From NCBI GenBank assembly GCA_903842345.1, contig CAIMLR010000007.1, forward strand, positions 124,001 to 188,000: DNA of 64,000 bases, in the 5' to 3' direction. Origin of the DNA: an uncultured Myxococcales bacterium (lineage in GTDB: Bacteria; Myxococcota_A; UBA9042). The notes beneath the pieces were generated by a model. That model did not search any database. It saw nothing but the letters and a program-made list of their open reading frames with translations, and had not been told where the DNA came from. Made by a program: the position numbers and the translations under genes. Numbering within the stretch: position 1 is the first letter of the stretch; every line of letters begins with the position of its first letter. Below are positions 37,785 to 46,953 of this stretch, one piece after another.

Positions 37785-38045
37785 ATGCCCGTCATCAGCC
37801 GCTTCTTCGGCATCGTCATCCGCATCCACTTCCGCGAACACGCGCCGCCGCACTTCCACGCCCAATACGGCGACGAAGCGGCGAGCATCGCTATTGGCGA
37901 CTTCGCGGTGCTCGAAGGGCGGCTACACCCGCGCGTTCTGGGCCTTGTGATGGAATGGGCCGCCTTGCACAACGCCGAGCTTCTCGTAGACTGGCAGCGC
38001 GCGCTTGCGGGGCAACAGCCACATCCAATCGCGCCATTGCACTGA
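37785..38045 (+). CDS. DUF4160 protein
   Basis: This 86-residue protein shows the DUF4160 pattern: MPVISRFFGIVIRIHFREH, HFHAQYGDEAASIAIGDF and LVMEWAALHNAELLVDW, with conserved His residues in 'EHAPPHFHA'. The family is usually followed by DUF2442, as here at 38054, and the pair is suspected of being a toxin-antitoxin-like unit. AGGAG lies six bases before ATG 37785. The function is not established. Confidence 0.85.
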   Translation: MPVISRFFGIVIRIHFREHAPPHFHAQYGDEAASIAIGDFAVLEGRLHPRVLGLVMEWAALHNAELLVDWQRALAGQQPHPIAPLH

Positions 38046-38053
38046 GGTCGCCG

Positions 38054-38353
38054 ATGACCCTGCACGTTGACAGCATCCCGATCCCGCGCGGGCTTTTCCG
38101 CGTCGTTGCCGTGCAAGCGGTCGGCCCAACGTCGCTGCGCGTCAGCTTTGACGACGGCGTCAGCGGCGAACTCGACATGGACACTTACCTGCAATGGGAC
38201 GGCGTGTTCGCAGCGCTCAAGGCCGATCCGACCCTGTTCGCGCAGGTGTTTGCGGACCCGGAGTCGGGAACCGTTGCGTGGCCGGGCAATATCGACATCG
38301 ACAGCGAGGCGCTCCACGCCAGAATCGTCTGGGATCGCGCGCAGCACACCTGA
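38054..38353 (+). CDS. DUF2442 protein
   Basis: This 99-residue protein carries the DUF2442 signature: VVAVQAVGPTSLRVSFDDGV, then GELDMDTYLQWDGVFAAL and a C-terminal 'VAWPGNIDIDSEALH'. It follows the DUF4160 gene by eight bases and should be co-translated with it. The ATG at 38054 was used because the upstream part of the open frame overlaps DUF4160. DUF2442 is proposed as the partner of DUF4160; the mechanism is unknown. Confidence 0.83.
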   Translation: MTLHVDSIPIPRGLFRVVAVQAVGPTSLRVSFDDGVSGELDMDTYLQWDGVFAALKADPTLFAQVFADPESGTVAWPGNIDIDSEALHARIVWDRAQHT

Positions 38354-38355
38354 GA

Positions 38356-38796
38356 CTACCGCACGTCCGCCTCAACCAACTGCGCCAGCAGCCCCAGCGA
38401 CTGCTGCCACCCCAGCTGGCAAAACTCCACCGGCATCTGCGCCGGCAGGTTCTCCTGGACAATCGTCACTTCCGTGCCGCACAGGACCGGCCGCAGGCTG
38501 ACGGTAATCGTCATTTCCGCGGGCATGTTCGCATCGTCAAAGCGGTCGACGTAGCGGATGCGCTCGTTGGGCACCAGCTCCGTGAACGTGCCGCCAAAGC
38601 CGTGGCTCTGGCCGGTGCCGAGGTTGGTGAACGTCATGTGGTAGGTGCCGCCGACGCGGGCGTCCAGGTGTTGGACTTCGCCGACAAAGCCGTGGGGCGG
38701 CAGCCACTTGCACTTGGCGCGCGGATCGAGGAAGGCGCGGTAGATGCGGTCAGCGGGGGCGCAGAGGATGCGGTGGAATTGGACGGCGTTGGACAT
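38356..38796 (-). CDS. SRPBCC/AHSA1-family protein
   Basis: This 146-residue protein has the START-like helix-grip pattern: VQFHRILCAPADRIYRAFLD at the start, KWLPPHGFVGEVQHLDARVG, GTFTELVPNERIRYVDRFDD, and a final long helix GWQQSLGLLAQLVEADV. Such proteins bind hydrophobic ligands or act as Hsp90-activator-like domains; the ligand cannot be inferred. It is convergent with the DUF4160-DUF2442 pair. The start is the ATG at 38796. Confidence 0.85.
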   Translation of the reverse strand: MSNAVQFHRILCAPADRIYRAFLDPRAKCKWLPPHGFVGEVQHLDARVGGTYHMTFTNLGTGQSHGFGGTFTELVPNERIRYVDRFDDANMPAEMTITVSLRPVLCGTEVTIVQENLPAQMPVEFCQLGWQQSLGLLAQLVEADVR

Positions 38797-38952
38797 GTTC
38801 GGAATCCTTGGAAATTGCGTTCGTCCCCGATGATGCCGGGCACGAACGCATTCAGCAACACGCGCGCAATTCCCGGCAGGGACTGGCAACAACGGCCGGA
38901 TTGCGCCATCCTGTACGCCGTCCGCGGGCCCAGCCGCCCGCCCGAGGTCTCC

Positions 38953-40104
38953 ATGTTGCGCCGCCTCCTCGCCCTCCTCCCTTGCCTCGTCCTCGCGGTC
39001 GGGTGCGCCAAGACCACGACGCCCGGCCCGGTCGACAGCCTCTGCACCGACGGCACGTTCCAGTGCTTTGGCAACGTCTCGGCGGCCTGCGCCGCGGGTG
39101 GCAAGAGCTACAACGTCACGCAATGCGGCACCGACAAGTTCTGCAACGCCACGACCGGCAAGTGCGAAGCGACCGTCTGCGAGAAAGGCAGCAGCAAGTG
39201 CGCCGGCAGCGACTCCAGCAACGTCTGCAACGCCGACGGCAGCGCGGTCACCGTCAAGACGTGCCTCGCCAGCGAGAAGTGCATGGCCGGCATCTGCGTT
39301 TCCAACAGCTGCGGCGGCACGCAGCAGAAGTGCGGCTGGAACGCGGTCCTGACGTGCACCGCCAAGGCGTGGGGCTTGCAGAACTGCAAGGCGGATGAGA
39401 TGTGCGACCCGGCGACGTTTGCGTGCAAGGCGCGCGCGTGCGACGGTTCCACGACGCAGTGCTCCGACGACAAGGCGACCGTCGCGATTTGCAGCCCCAC
39501 CGGCGACGCGTGGCAGACCCAGGCGTGCAGCGCTGGCCAAGCCTGCTTTGACGGCATTTGCCACGCGCTGGTCAACGGCACGACAGTCGAGGACACCGGC
39601 AGCAGCAGCACGGACGGCGACGCGGTCAGCGGCAACGACGCCAAGGACGGCAAGACACTCCTGGAACTGCCGCCCAAGGACATCCAGCTGGACGCGCCGG
39701 ATCTGTTCCAATGCGTGATCAGCGAAGCCGCGACGGCGCCCGATGGCGCGACGCCGATGGTCTTCTCCAACGCGAGCGCGGCGTGGCTGGACTCGCTGGG
39801 CACGCTGCAGATCACCGGCGCGGAAGGCACGCAGAAAGTCGAGATTCAGGTCGCCAAGATCACAGAGTTCGCGACCGGCAGCTTCACGGCGGTCGGCGGC
39901 GAGGCGCCCGATTCGCTCATCGGCTACAGCGACGGCACCGGCGCGCCCGGCAAGTTCCAATATCAGGCCGCGGATTACACGATTGCGATCGACGAATTCG
40001 GCGACATCGGCGGGCGCATCAAGGGCTCCTTCTCTGGTCAATTGGCCGACGCGAACGGCAAAAAAGTCTGGCTGCTTGACGGCAAGTTCGACATCAAGCG
40101 GTGA
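38953..40104 (+). CDS. Cys-rich lipoprotein
   Basis: This 383-residue protein has a lipoprotein signal (MLRRLLALLPCLVLAVGC). Cys-rich repeats of the CxxxTFACKAxxC kind cover about residues 25-210 (GTDKFCNATTGKCEATVC, SEKCMAGICVSNSC), then an Asp/Ser-rich linker (DTGSSSTDGDAVSGNDAKDG). A Cys-poor beta domain of about 140 residues closes the protein. It resembles surface lipoproteins typical of Myxococcota-like bacteria; function unknown. GAGG lies six bases before ATG 38953. The stop overlaps the start of the RNase G gene. Confidence 0.82.
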   Translation: MLRRLLALLPCLVLAVGCAKTTTPGPVDSLCTDGTFQCFGNVSAACAAGGKSYNVTQCGTDKFCNATTGKCEATVCEKGSSKCAGSDSSNVCNADGSAVTVKTCLASEKCMAGICVSNSCGGTQQKCGWNAVLTCTAKAWGLQNCKADEMCDPATFACKARACDGSTTQCSDDKATVAICSPTGDAWQTQACSAGQACFDGICHALVNGTTVEDTGSSSTDGDAVSGNDAKDGKTLLELPPKDIQLDAPDLFQCVISEAATAPDGATPMVFSNASAAWLDSLGTLQITGAEGTQKVEIQVAKITEFATGSFTAVGGEAPDSLIGYSDGTGAPGKFQYQAADYTIAIDEFGDIGGRIKGSFSGQLADANGKKVWLLDGKFDIKR

Positions 40105-41615
40105 TGATGGCGCACGAAAGTCCGGAACGTTTGCCTGAAGAGCTGTTCATCCAGTCCTCGCCCGAAGAGACGCGCGTGGCCGTCAAGCAGGGCGAGCGCG
40201 TGCTGGAGATCCAGGTCGAGCGCACGTCAGGTCGCGGGTTGTCAGGCAACATCTACCGCGGTCGCGTCGCGCGGGTCATTCCGTCCATGGACGCGGCGTT
40301 CGTCGAGATCGGCTTGGATCGCGCGGCGCTGCTGCACGCGCCCGATGTGTGGCTGCCCGGCCTGAGCGCGCAGCACGAGGACGACGAACAGCAAGCGCGC
40401 GCGCCGATCGCGATTGGCCGGCTCCTGAGCCCGGGTCAGCAGATCCTGGTGCAGGTGGTGCGCGAGCCGGTGGGCAAGAAGGGGCCGCGGATCACGATGT
40501 TCGTGTCGCTGCCGGGCCGCAACGCCGTGCTGCTGGCGCGCGACAGCCACGTCGGCGTGTCCAAGATGATCGCGGATCCGGCGGAGCGCGAACGCCTGCG
40601 GACGCTGGTGGCGGGACATGTGCCGGCGGGCTGCGGCGCGATCGTGCGGACGGTCGGCGACGGCGCGACGGAAGCCGAGATTGCCGACGACCTGCGCCTC
40701 CTTGCCGACCAGTGGAGCGACATCCAGGCACGCTTTGATACCGCGTCGGGGCCGAGCTTCCTGTACGACGATCTGGACCTGACCCTGCGGGCGCTGCGCG
40801 ACCAGGTCGGCCCGCACACGCAGACGGTCTGGATTGACGACGCCAGCGACTATGTACGCGTCGAACGGTTCGTCAAACGCTTCCACAAGGACAGCCAAGC
40901 GGCCGTGCGACTGTGGGATGGCCCGGGCACGCTGTTTGACGCGCACGGGATCGACAAGTGGGTGCGCGAGGCCGTGGAGCCGCGCGTGTTCCTGCCGTCG
41001 GGCGGCGAATTGGTGATTTCCCGTACTGAAGCCATGACGGTCGTCGACGTGAATTCCGGCCGGCAGACCGGGTCGGAGTCGCTGGATGAGGCGCTCCTGG
41101 CGCTGAACCTGGAAGCGGCGCACGAGGTCGCGGCGCAACTGCGGCTGCGCAACATCGGCGGCCTGGTCATCGTGGATTTTGTCGACATGCCCAATGCGGA
41201 GAACCGCCGGGTGCTGGAAGACGCGTTTGCCCAGGCGCTGGCGCACGACCGGGCGCGTGTGCGGGTGGGCAAGCTGAGCGAATTTGGCACGATCCAACTG
41301 ACACGCAAACGGGTGCGGGAGAGCCTGTACGAGCGGTTGACGGAGCCCTGCCCGACCTGCAAGAGCAAGGGCTACGTGCGATCGGCGAGCGATCTGGCCG
41401 TGGAAGTCGTGGGCCGACTGCGGCGCGCAGTGACGGCGGCGGAAGGTCGTTCCAGCGTGTTTCGCATCCAGGTGCCGACGCGGGTGCACGCGATCCTGAC
41501 GGAGACGCTGTCGGGCGCGCTCAAGGACCTGGAGAAGACCCACGGCTGCAAGATTGAGATCATCGCCAACGGCGGTACCGGCAACAGCGATGTGCGAATT
41601 GTCGGCGAGAGCTGA
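40104..41615 (+). CDS. rng: Ribonuclease G/E
   Basis: This 503-residue endoribonuclease has an S1-like start (NIYRGRVARVIPSMDAAFVEI), then the catalytic DNase-I-like subdomain with VVDVNSGR (Asp315) and IVDFVDM (Asp about 358), and the zinc-link CPTCKSKG. There is no long C-terminal degradosome scaffold, so it is closer to RNase G. It processes rRNA and mRNA 5' regions in the cytoplasm. The ATG at 40104 overlaps the previous stop; an ATG at 40107 is an equal alternative. Confidence 0.92.
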   Translation: MMAHESPERLPEELFIQSSPEETRVAVKQGERVLEIQVERTSGRGLSGNIYRGRVARVIPSMDAAFVEIGLDRAALLHAPDVWLPGLSAQHEDDEQQARAPIAIGRLLSPGQQILVQVVREPVGKKGPRITMFVSLPGRNAVLLARDSHVGVSKMIADPAERERLRTLVAGHVPAGCGAIVRTVGDGATEAEIADDLRLLADQWSDIQARFDTASGPSFLYDDLDLTLRALRDQVGPHTQTVWIDDASDYVRVERFVKRFHKDSQAAVRLWDGPGTLFDAHGIDKWVREAVEPRVFLPSGGELVISRTEAMTVVDVNSGRQTGSESLDEALLALNLEAAHEVAAQLRLRNIGGLVIVDFVDMPNAENRRVLEDAFAQALAHDRARVRVGKLSEFGTIQLTRKRVRESLYERLTEPCPTCKSKGYVRSASDLAVEVVGRLRRAVTAAEGRSSVFRIQVPTRVHAILTETLSGALKDLEKTHGCKIEIIANGGTGNSDVRIVGES

Positions 41616-42016
41616 AGAAAATCGCCCAGACGCCGCGGCAAAACCTGCGAACACACGAACACCAAGTTGCGGGGCGAGCTGGGCCCCGGTTCATGCGCAG
41701 CACCTCGGCGTACGCGGGGCGATCGCGTGGACTCACAACTCGGCTGCCGGGCGGCTGCGGGCATCACCCGCAACCAAACAAGGCAGGGCGGCGCGGCGGA
41801 AACGCTGCGGGACCGCGGGCAATGCGGGCGCGAAAGCGTCAACAGCGCCCAGGGTGGTGGTGTACCTGGCGCAAGCTGGGTGCACAGTGGGGGAGGCATC
41901 TGCTGGACCGTGTGGAGGCCCGGCGCGAAGGGCGAGCTGCGTCGGATACGGATGGGTCAGCCTCGCGGCGACGGCGTCAATTCCGAGCGTCGCGCGCGTT
42001 TGGGTCGCCTTCCGGG
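41616..42016. other. Intergenic region (401 bp), nothing identified
   Basis: Several open frames cross this gap, but none has a convincing ribosome-binding site, family signature or signal peptide. I looked for the conserved 5' box of RNase P RNA, a tmRNA end and a tRNA and found none. It separates convergent rng and mpl. Confidence 0.35.
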
Positions 42017-43579
42017 TCAGCCGTTCGCGGCAAATCGCGCTTCCAGCCGCTTGAGCAGCGCCGCGTGGAGTCCCTGAAAATCCCGGCCTGACATGGCCAG
42101 AATCACATCGCCAGGTTCGGCCTTGGCCGCGATGAAATCGACAATATCGCCAACCGCGGGGATGTAGTTCGCCGGCACGCCCAGCTTCTCAATGCTGCGG
42201 CAGACTGCGCCCGCATCCATCGTTTCGTCGGCCGTCAGCTTGTCGCCCTCCTTGAACAGCGGCTGACACAGCACCACGCGGTCGGCCTGCGCCAGCGCCT
42301 GCGGGTAGACCGTCTCAAAAACCTTGCGCCGGGACGTGTTGGACTCCGCTTCAAACACCGCCCACAGCCGCTGGCCTGGATATTGCCCGCGAATCGCCGC
42401 GACCGTCTCCAGCACCGCCGTCGGATGGTGGGCGTAATCGTCCATCACCAGCACGCCGCCGACCACACCGCGAATCTCCTGACGCTTCTTGACGCCCTGG
42501 AACGCCGCGATCGCCAACTGCAGCTGCGCGACGGACGCACCGAGGTCCAGCGCGATCGTCAGCGCCGCCGCGGCGTTGAGGCAGTTGTGCTTGCCCGCCA
42601 TGGGCGACTGGAACCGGCCAATCAGCTCACCTGCTTTGAAATTCGGCAGCGGATCACGGCCGTTCACCGGTGCTGCGATGCCCTTGAACAGCGAGAAATC
42701 AGCGCCCTTCGGCCCAACGCCGTGCAGCTGGATTTCGATGTCCAGCGGCCGACCCGGATCGGCGCACGGCACCGCAGCGACCTGAAACCCGTAGCGCGCG
42801 ACGCGTCCTGGGCAGGCGTCCAGCACGTCGGTCACGCGCTCATCTTCGCCCCACGCAACCAGGAGGCCGTCCGCCGGGAACAAGGTCGCGTACAGCCGGA
42901 ATGCGCGCTGCACCGCGGCGAAGTCCGGGTAGATGTCCGCGTGGTCAAATTCGCAGGACGTCAGCACGCCGTGATGCGGCCGGTAATGTACGAATTTCGG
43001 GCGCTTGTCGTAGTATGCGGTGTCGTACTCATCGCCCTCAATGACAAATGGCGCCCCTTCGCCCAGCCGAAAACTCGTCCCCAGGTTCCTGGGCACGCCG
43101 CCGACCAACAGGCCCGGCGACAGGCCCGACGCTTCCAGCAGCCATGCCGTCAGCGATGTCGTCGTCGTCTTGCCGTGCGTCCCGGCGATCACGGTGGAGA
43201 TGCGGCCCGGCAGAATCCACTCGCCCAGCGCTTCCGGAAAGCTGCAGTACGGCAGGTTTTCGTCGCGCACGCGCTGGGCCTCCACGTTGTCGCGGCGGAC
43301 CACATTGCCGATCACCACCAAATCGGGCTGCCAGTCGAGATTCTGCGCCGACCAGCCTTCATGGAACGGGATCTGCCACTTCAGGAGCTGCGCCCGCATC
43401 GGGTCAAAGACCGTGACGTCCGAACCGCGCACTTCCAAGCCTTTGGCTTGTAGCATGCCGGCAAAATTGCCCATGGCGGAGCCGCCGATGCCGATGAGGT
43501 GGACTTTCTTGATGCTGGCGTAGTCAACGGGAGGGCGCGGCTCAGGCACGCGCTCGGCGGGGCCGGGGATGAAGCTCAT
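42017..43579 (-). CDS. mpl: UDP-MurNAc:L-Ala-gamma-D-Glu-mDAP ligase (Mpl)
   Basis: This 520-residue Mur ligase recycles the murein tripeptide by joining it to UDP-MurNAc in the cytoplasm. It has KKVHLIGIGGSAMGNFAGML (dinucleotide-like N-domain), the ATP-binding AGTHGKTTTTSLTAWLL, and the Mpl-type sequence GGVPRNLGTSFRLGEGAPFV with EGDEYDTAYYDKRPKF. LVMDDYAHHPTAVLETV is in the C-domain. Mpl differs from MurC by these segments and by the substrate tripeptide. It is the last gene of the minus-strand group; only about 36 bases separate it from the next lipoprotein gene. Confidence 0.92.
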   Translation of the reverse strand: MSFIPGPAERVPEPRPPVDYASIKKVHLIGIGGSAMGNFAGMLQAKGLEVRGSDVTVFDPMRAQLLKWQIPFHEGWSAQNLDWQPDLVVIGNVVRRDNVEAQRVRDENLPYCSFPEALGEWILPGRISTVIAGTHGKTTTTSLTAWLLEASGLSPGLLVGGVPRNLGTSFRLGEGAPFVIEGDEYDTAYYDKRPKFVHYRPHHGVLTSCEFDHADIYPDFAAVQRAFRLYATLFPADGLLVAWGEDERVTDVLDACPGRVARYGFQVAAVPCADPGRPLDIEIQLHGVGPKGADFSLFKGIAAPVNGRDPLPNFKAGELIGRFQSPMAGKHNCLNAAAALTIALDLGASVAQLQLAIAAFQGVKKRQEIRGVVGGVLVMDDYAHHPTAVLETVAAIRGQYPGQRLWAVFEAESNTSRRKVFETVYPQALAQADRVVLCQPLFKEGDKLTADETMDAGAVCRSIEKLGVPANYIPAVGDIVDFIAAKAEPGDVILAMSGRDFQGLHAALLKRLEARFAANG

Positions 43580-43615
43580 GACAACCTCGTTGGAAGACGG
43601 ATGACGCGGATGGTG

Positions 43616-46600
43616 CTACGGCAGGAGCAGCCGCACTTGCTGCGGATCGGCCGGCGTGGCCTGGAAGCGCCAGATCCAAGCGAGGCGGCCGTCGGCAAAG
43701 ACTGCGACGCGCGGCGCCGATTGGTCGCCGGTTGATTCCGCGCTGGAAACGACGACTTCTGGATCGGCGAACGTGCCGTCAGGAGACAGCGTACGCGACG
43801 AGACTTCAAGTCCAGCGGCAACGCTGACGGCCTGCGGCGAGGTCCAGCCGAACACGGCGCCGCCATTGGCGAGCTGGGCGATTGTCGCGTCGACCTGGTC
43901 ACCAGCGGTGATGGTATTGACGGCGCTGACCTGACCCGTCGGCGCGCCCTGGTTGTCGGCCTGACGGAGGCCAATGCCAGCGCCGCTGCCGTCCGTCGAG
44001 GTGCCGGACCAGGTGATGGCGAAGCCCTTGGCGAACGGCGCGATGGCCGGGTGCGAGCCGGTTCCCGTGTTCGAGTAGGCCATCACGCCATTGATTGCGG
44101 CGCTGCCGGCGTTGAAGAGGTGGCCGCGCACGCGCTGTTTCACGGAGCTGTCGACATGCATCCAGACGACGGCGAAGCTGCCATCCGCGCGCATGGTCAC
44201 GGCGGGCTGCTGCTGATCGCCCTGCAGGGGATCGTCCAAACCGCTGCCATTGGGATCTTCATTGGCCAGCAACAAGTCGCCGGCGAGTTGACCGCTCACA
44301 TCGAAACGCTGAGCGCCGATGCCCAAAGTGCCCGTGCCTTCAAGATCGGTCGTCGTCCAGACCGCGACGAAATCGCTGCCGTTGCTGGCGAGCGCGGGCT
44401 CGGTCTGATCGCCTTGTGAATCGTTGGGCGCATTGGCGATGAACGCCGCAGCTTTGGCCGTGCCGGCGCTATCGAAAAGCCGCACGTAGATGTCGGCATC
44501 GCCAGCGGCTTTGGACGTCCAGGCCAACGCGAAGCCGTCACCCACCGTCGCGATCGCGAGCCGTGAGCCTTTGACTGCCGGTGCGCTGCCTTGAACCGGT
44601 GCGCCCGCTGCCGCCGCGACGCCGTCGGCGCTGAACATCCGCACGGTGACGGAAGCGACCGTCGCTGAGTCGCTCAGCCACGCGGTGGCGATCTTGCCGT
44701 TGCTGAGGACGGTCGTGACGCCGCCGTAGCCGGAAGTCGTGTCGCTCACGGCGATGCTGCCGTCGGGCACGCAGACGCCGTCGCCAGAGCAATGGTCGCC
44801 CGCGGTGCAGCCGCCTTTGGGGGCGACGCTCTTGCCGTCCGCGGCACACTGCTGAATCTTGGTCGCGTCGGCCGGATCGCATCGCAGCGCGTTGGGCGTG
44901 CACAGGACGCACGCGCCAGAGACGCATACCGGCAAGTTGGAGCCGCACACGGTGGGCGCGCCCCAGGTGCCCGACGCGCAGGAAGCGATGCTCTTGGACG
45001 TCAAGCACCGCGTGCCCGCGTCGTCGGCAAAGACCATGGCGCCAAAGTCGCCAATCGCCGCGCACTGCTTGGGCTTGACCGTGCAAGCCTTGCCCGTGCC
45101 GCCGAGGACGGTGACGCAAGTGCCGGTCGTGCAATCCGCGTCGGCTTGGCATGGCGCGGCGGGTGGGCAGACGTTCAAGTCGGTTTTGCCGTCGCAGTTG
45201 TTGTCCAAGCCGTCGCAGGAGACTTCGCTGCTCTCATAGCCCGCGACGCTCTGGTAGATGCACATCGACTGGGCGCTGATGCACGCCGCCGGCACGCCCG
45301 CCGCGCAGACCCCCTTGGCCTTGCACATGGACGCGTCGACGACGCCTTCGTCCGTCAATCCGTCGCAGTCGTTGTCCTTGCCGTCGCACTTCGTCTCAAT
45401 CGCTTCGTAGTCCGCGGCGATCGCCGTCGTGTCGCATTTCCACGTGCCGCCCGTGCAGTTCGCGCTGGCCAACGCGCACACGCCCTTGCTGCAGCCGCTC
45501 GCGCTGATGTCGAGGGCGTCCGGCTCGTCGGTCTGGCCGTCGCAGTCGTTGTCCACGCCGTCGCACAGCGTCTCCGCCGCTTGGAAGCCGGCGATGTGGC
45601 TGTAGTCGCACGTCGCCTTGCCCGCCGCGCACGTGACGGCCGCGCCAAAGCCGCACACGCCCTGAGTCTTGCACTTGGCCGACTTGGCGCCCACAGTCTC
45701 GTCGGTCAATCCGTCGCAATCGTTGTCTTTGCCGTCGCACGTCTGCTCAAACGCCTCGTAGCCCTTGCTCGCGATGCCGCTCCAATCGCACGCCCAGAGC
45801 CCGCCGCTGCACAGGGCCTTGGCGTCGGCGCAGACGCCAGTGCTGGGGCACGGCGACAAGCTCGGGCTCGGCAGGCTGACGTCCGTCGTGCCGTCGCAGT
45901 CGTTGTCCTTGCCGTCGCAGCTCTTCTCCGGCGATTCGTACTTGGCCACGGCGCCGTAGTTGCACACGAATACGCCCGCTTCGCAGCGTTTGACGATCTT
46001 GTCCGGGTTCGCGCCGCAGACGCCCTTGGTCGTGCAATCGCTGGTGTCCTTGGCCTGGAGCGGCAGGCTGCTGCCCGCGAGGTTGTCGGCCACGCCGTCG
46101 CAGTCGTTGTCCAAGCCGTCACACGTCTGCTCAAAGGCTTCAAAGCCGGCGACGCCCGTGTAGTCGCACGTCGCTGTGCCGCCCGCGCACACCTGTTTCA
46201 CGCCCGCGGCGCAGACGCCTTGGCCAAGGCAGCTCAAGCCGGTGACGGTCAAGTTCGCATCGACGATGCCGTCGCAATCGTTGTCCTTGCCATCACACGC
46301 GCTCTCGACCGCCTGATAGTCCGCGCCGCCGTACGCGCAGTCCCACGTGCCGCCGGTGCATGCGGGCGCTGGCAGGCTGGCGCACACGCCCGCGCGCTTG
46401 CACGTGGCGATGCCGGGCGAGACGTTGTCGTCGGTCTTGCCGTTGCAGTCGTTGTCCTTGCCGTCGCAGCTTGTCTCTACGGCTTCGTAGCCTGCTACGC
46501 CGCTCCAGTCGCAAATCCACGTGCCGGCGTTGCAGACCGCGTGGCTGAGGGATTGCCCCGCGCACACGCCGACCGCCGGGCACGTGCCCTTGGGCGGCAA

Positions 46601-46945
46601 CACGCCTTCGTCGGTGAGGCCGTTGCAGTCGTTGTCCTTGCCGTCACACAGCGTCTCAATCGCTTCATACCCCTCGGGGAGCGTCAGCGTCGTGCCGTCC
46701 TTGCCCTTGATGGCTGGGCCCTTGGGCGTCCAAGCGGTGCATTCCGCCACGCCGTTGGGCGACGTGCACGTGCCCGTCCAGCCGGCGCAGACCCCCGCGT
46801 CCGCACACGGGTTGGGATCGCACGGATCGGTCGCCGACTGCTTGTTGATGGTGACCGAACAGGCGCTGAGCGCGAGCGCAGCCACGCAGGCAAGCAACAT
46901 GGCCGGCGCGCGGTGGAGAACAAAAGGCACAAGGTGACGGGACAT
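43616..46945 (-). CDS. MopE-like Cys-rich lipoprotein (1109 aa)
   Basis: The signal MLLACVAALALSAC ends in a lipobox. From about residue 70 to 620 there are nine units with the motif CDGxDNDCDGxxD (for example CDGKDNDCNGLTDEG), each separated by about 50 residues with further Cys pairs (CKTQGVCGFGAAVTCAAG). The motif is the putative metal-binding repeat named after the Methylococcus surface protein MopE. A C-terminal, Cys-poor, beta-rich half (about 400 residues) shows regular strands of the kind GDGFALAWTSKAAGDADIYV, possibly a propeller. It is probably a surface lipoprotein. Start: ATG 46945 with AGGAG five bases before it; an ATG at 46948 is the alternative. Metal binding has not been shown. 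Confidence 0.85.
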   Translation of the reverse strand: MSRHLVPFVLHRAPAMLLACVAALALSACSVTINKQSATDPCDPNPCADAGVCAGWTGTCTSPNGVAECTAWTPKGPAIKGKDGTTLTLPEGYEAIETLCDGKDNDCNGLTDEGVLPPKGTCPAVGVCAGQSLSHAVCNAGTWICDWSGVAGYEAVETSCDGKDNDCNGKTDDNVSPGIATCKRAGVCASLPAPACTGGTWDCAYGGADYQAVESACDGKDNDCDGIVDANLTVTGLSCLGQGVCAAGVKQVCAGGTATCDYTGVAGFEAFEQTCDGLDNDCDGVADNLAGSSLPLQAKDTSDCTTKGVCGANPDKIVKRCEAGVFVCNYGAVAKYESPEKSCDGKDNDCDGTTDVSLPSPSLSPCPSTGVCADAKALCSGGLWACDWSGIASKGYEAFEQTCDGKDNDCDGLTDETVGAKSAKCKTQGVCGFGAAVTCAAGKATCDYSHIAGFQAAETLCDGVDNDCDGQTDEPDALDISASGCSKGVCALASANCTGGTWKCDTTAIAADYEAIETKCDGKDNDCDGLTDEGVVDASMCKAKGVCAAGVPAACISAQSMCIYQSVAGYESSEVSCDGLDNNCDGKTDLNVCPPAAPCQADADCTTGTCVTVLGGTGKACTVKPKQCAAIGDFGAMVFADDAGTRCLTSKSIASCASGTWGAPTVCGSNLPVCVSGACVLCTPNALRCDPADATKIQQCAADGKSVAPKGGCTAGDHCSGDGVCVPDGSIAVSDTTSGYGGVTTVLSNGKIATAWLSDSATVASVTVRMFSADGVAAAAGAPVQGSAPAVKGSRLAIATVGDGFALAWTSKAAGDADIYVRLFDSAGTAKAAAFIANAPNDSQGDQTEPALASNGSDFVAVWTTTDLEGTGTLGIGAQRFDVSGQLAGDLLLANEDPNGSGLDDPLQGDQQQPAVTMRADGSFAVVWMHVDSSVKQRVRGHLFNAGSAAINGVMAYSNTGTGSHPAIAPFAKGFAITWSGTSTDGSGAGIGLRQADNQGAPTGQVSAVNTITAGDQVDATIAQLANGGAVFGWTSPQAVSVAAGLEVSSRTLSPDGTFADPEVVVSSAESTGDQSAPRVAVFADGRLAWIWRFQATPADPQQVRLLLP

Positions 46946-46953
46946 CATGGCTC

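Noticed and set aside
41616-42016. RNase P RNA, tmRNA or another structured RNA in the 400-bp gap
   Set aside because: Conserved 5' and 3' boxes of those RNAs were not found on either strand.
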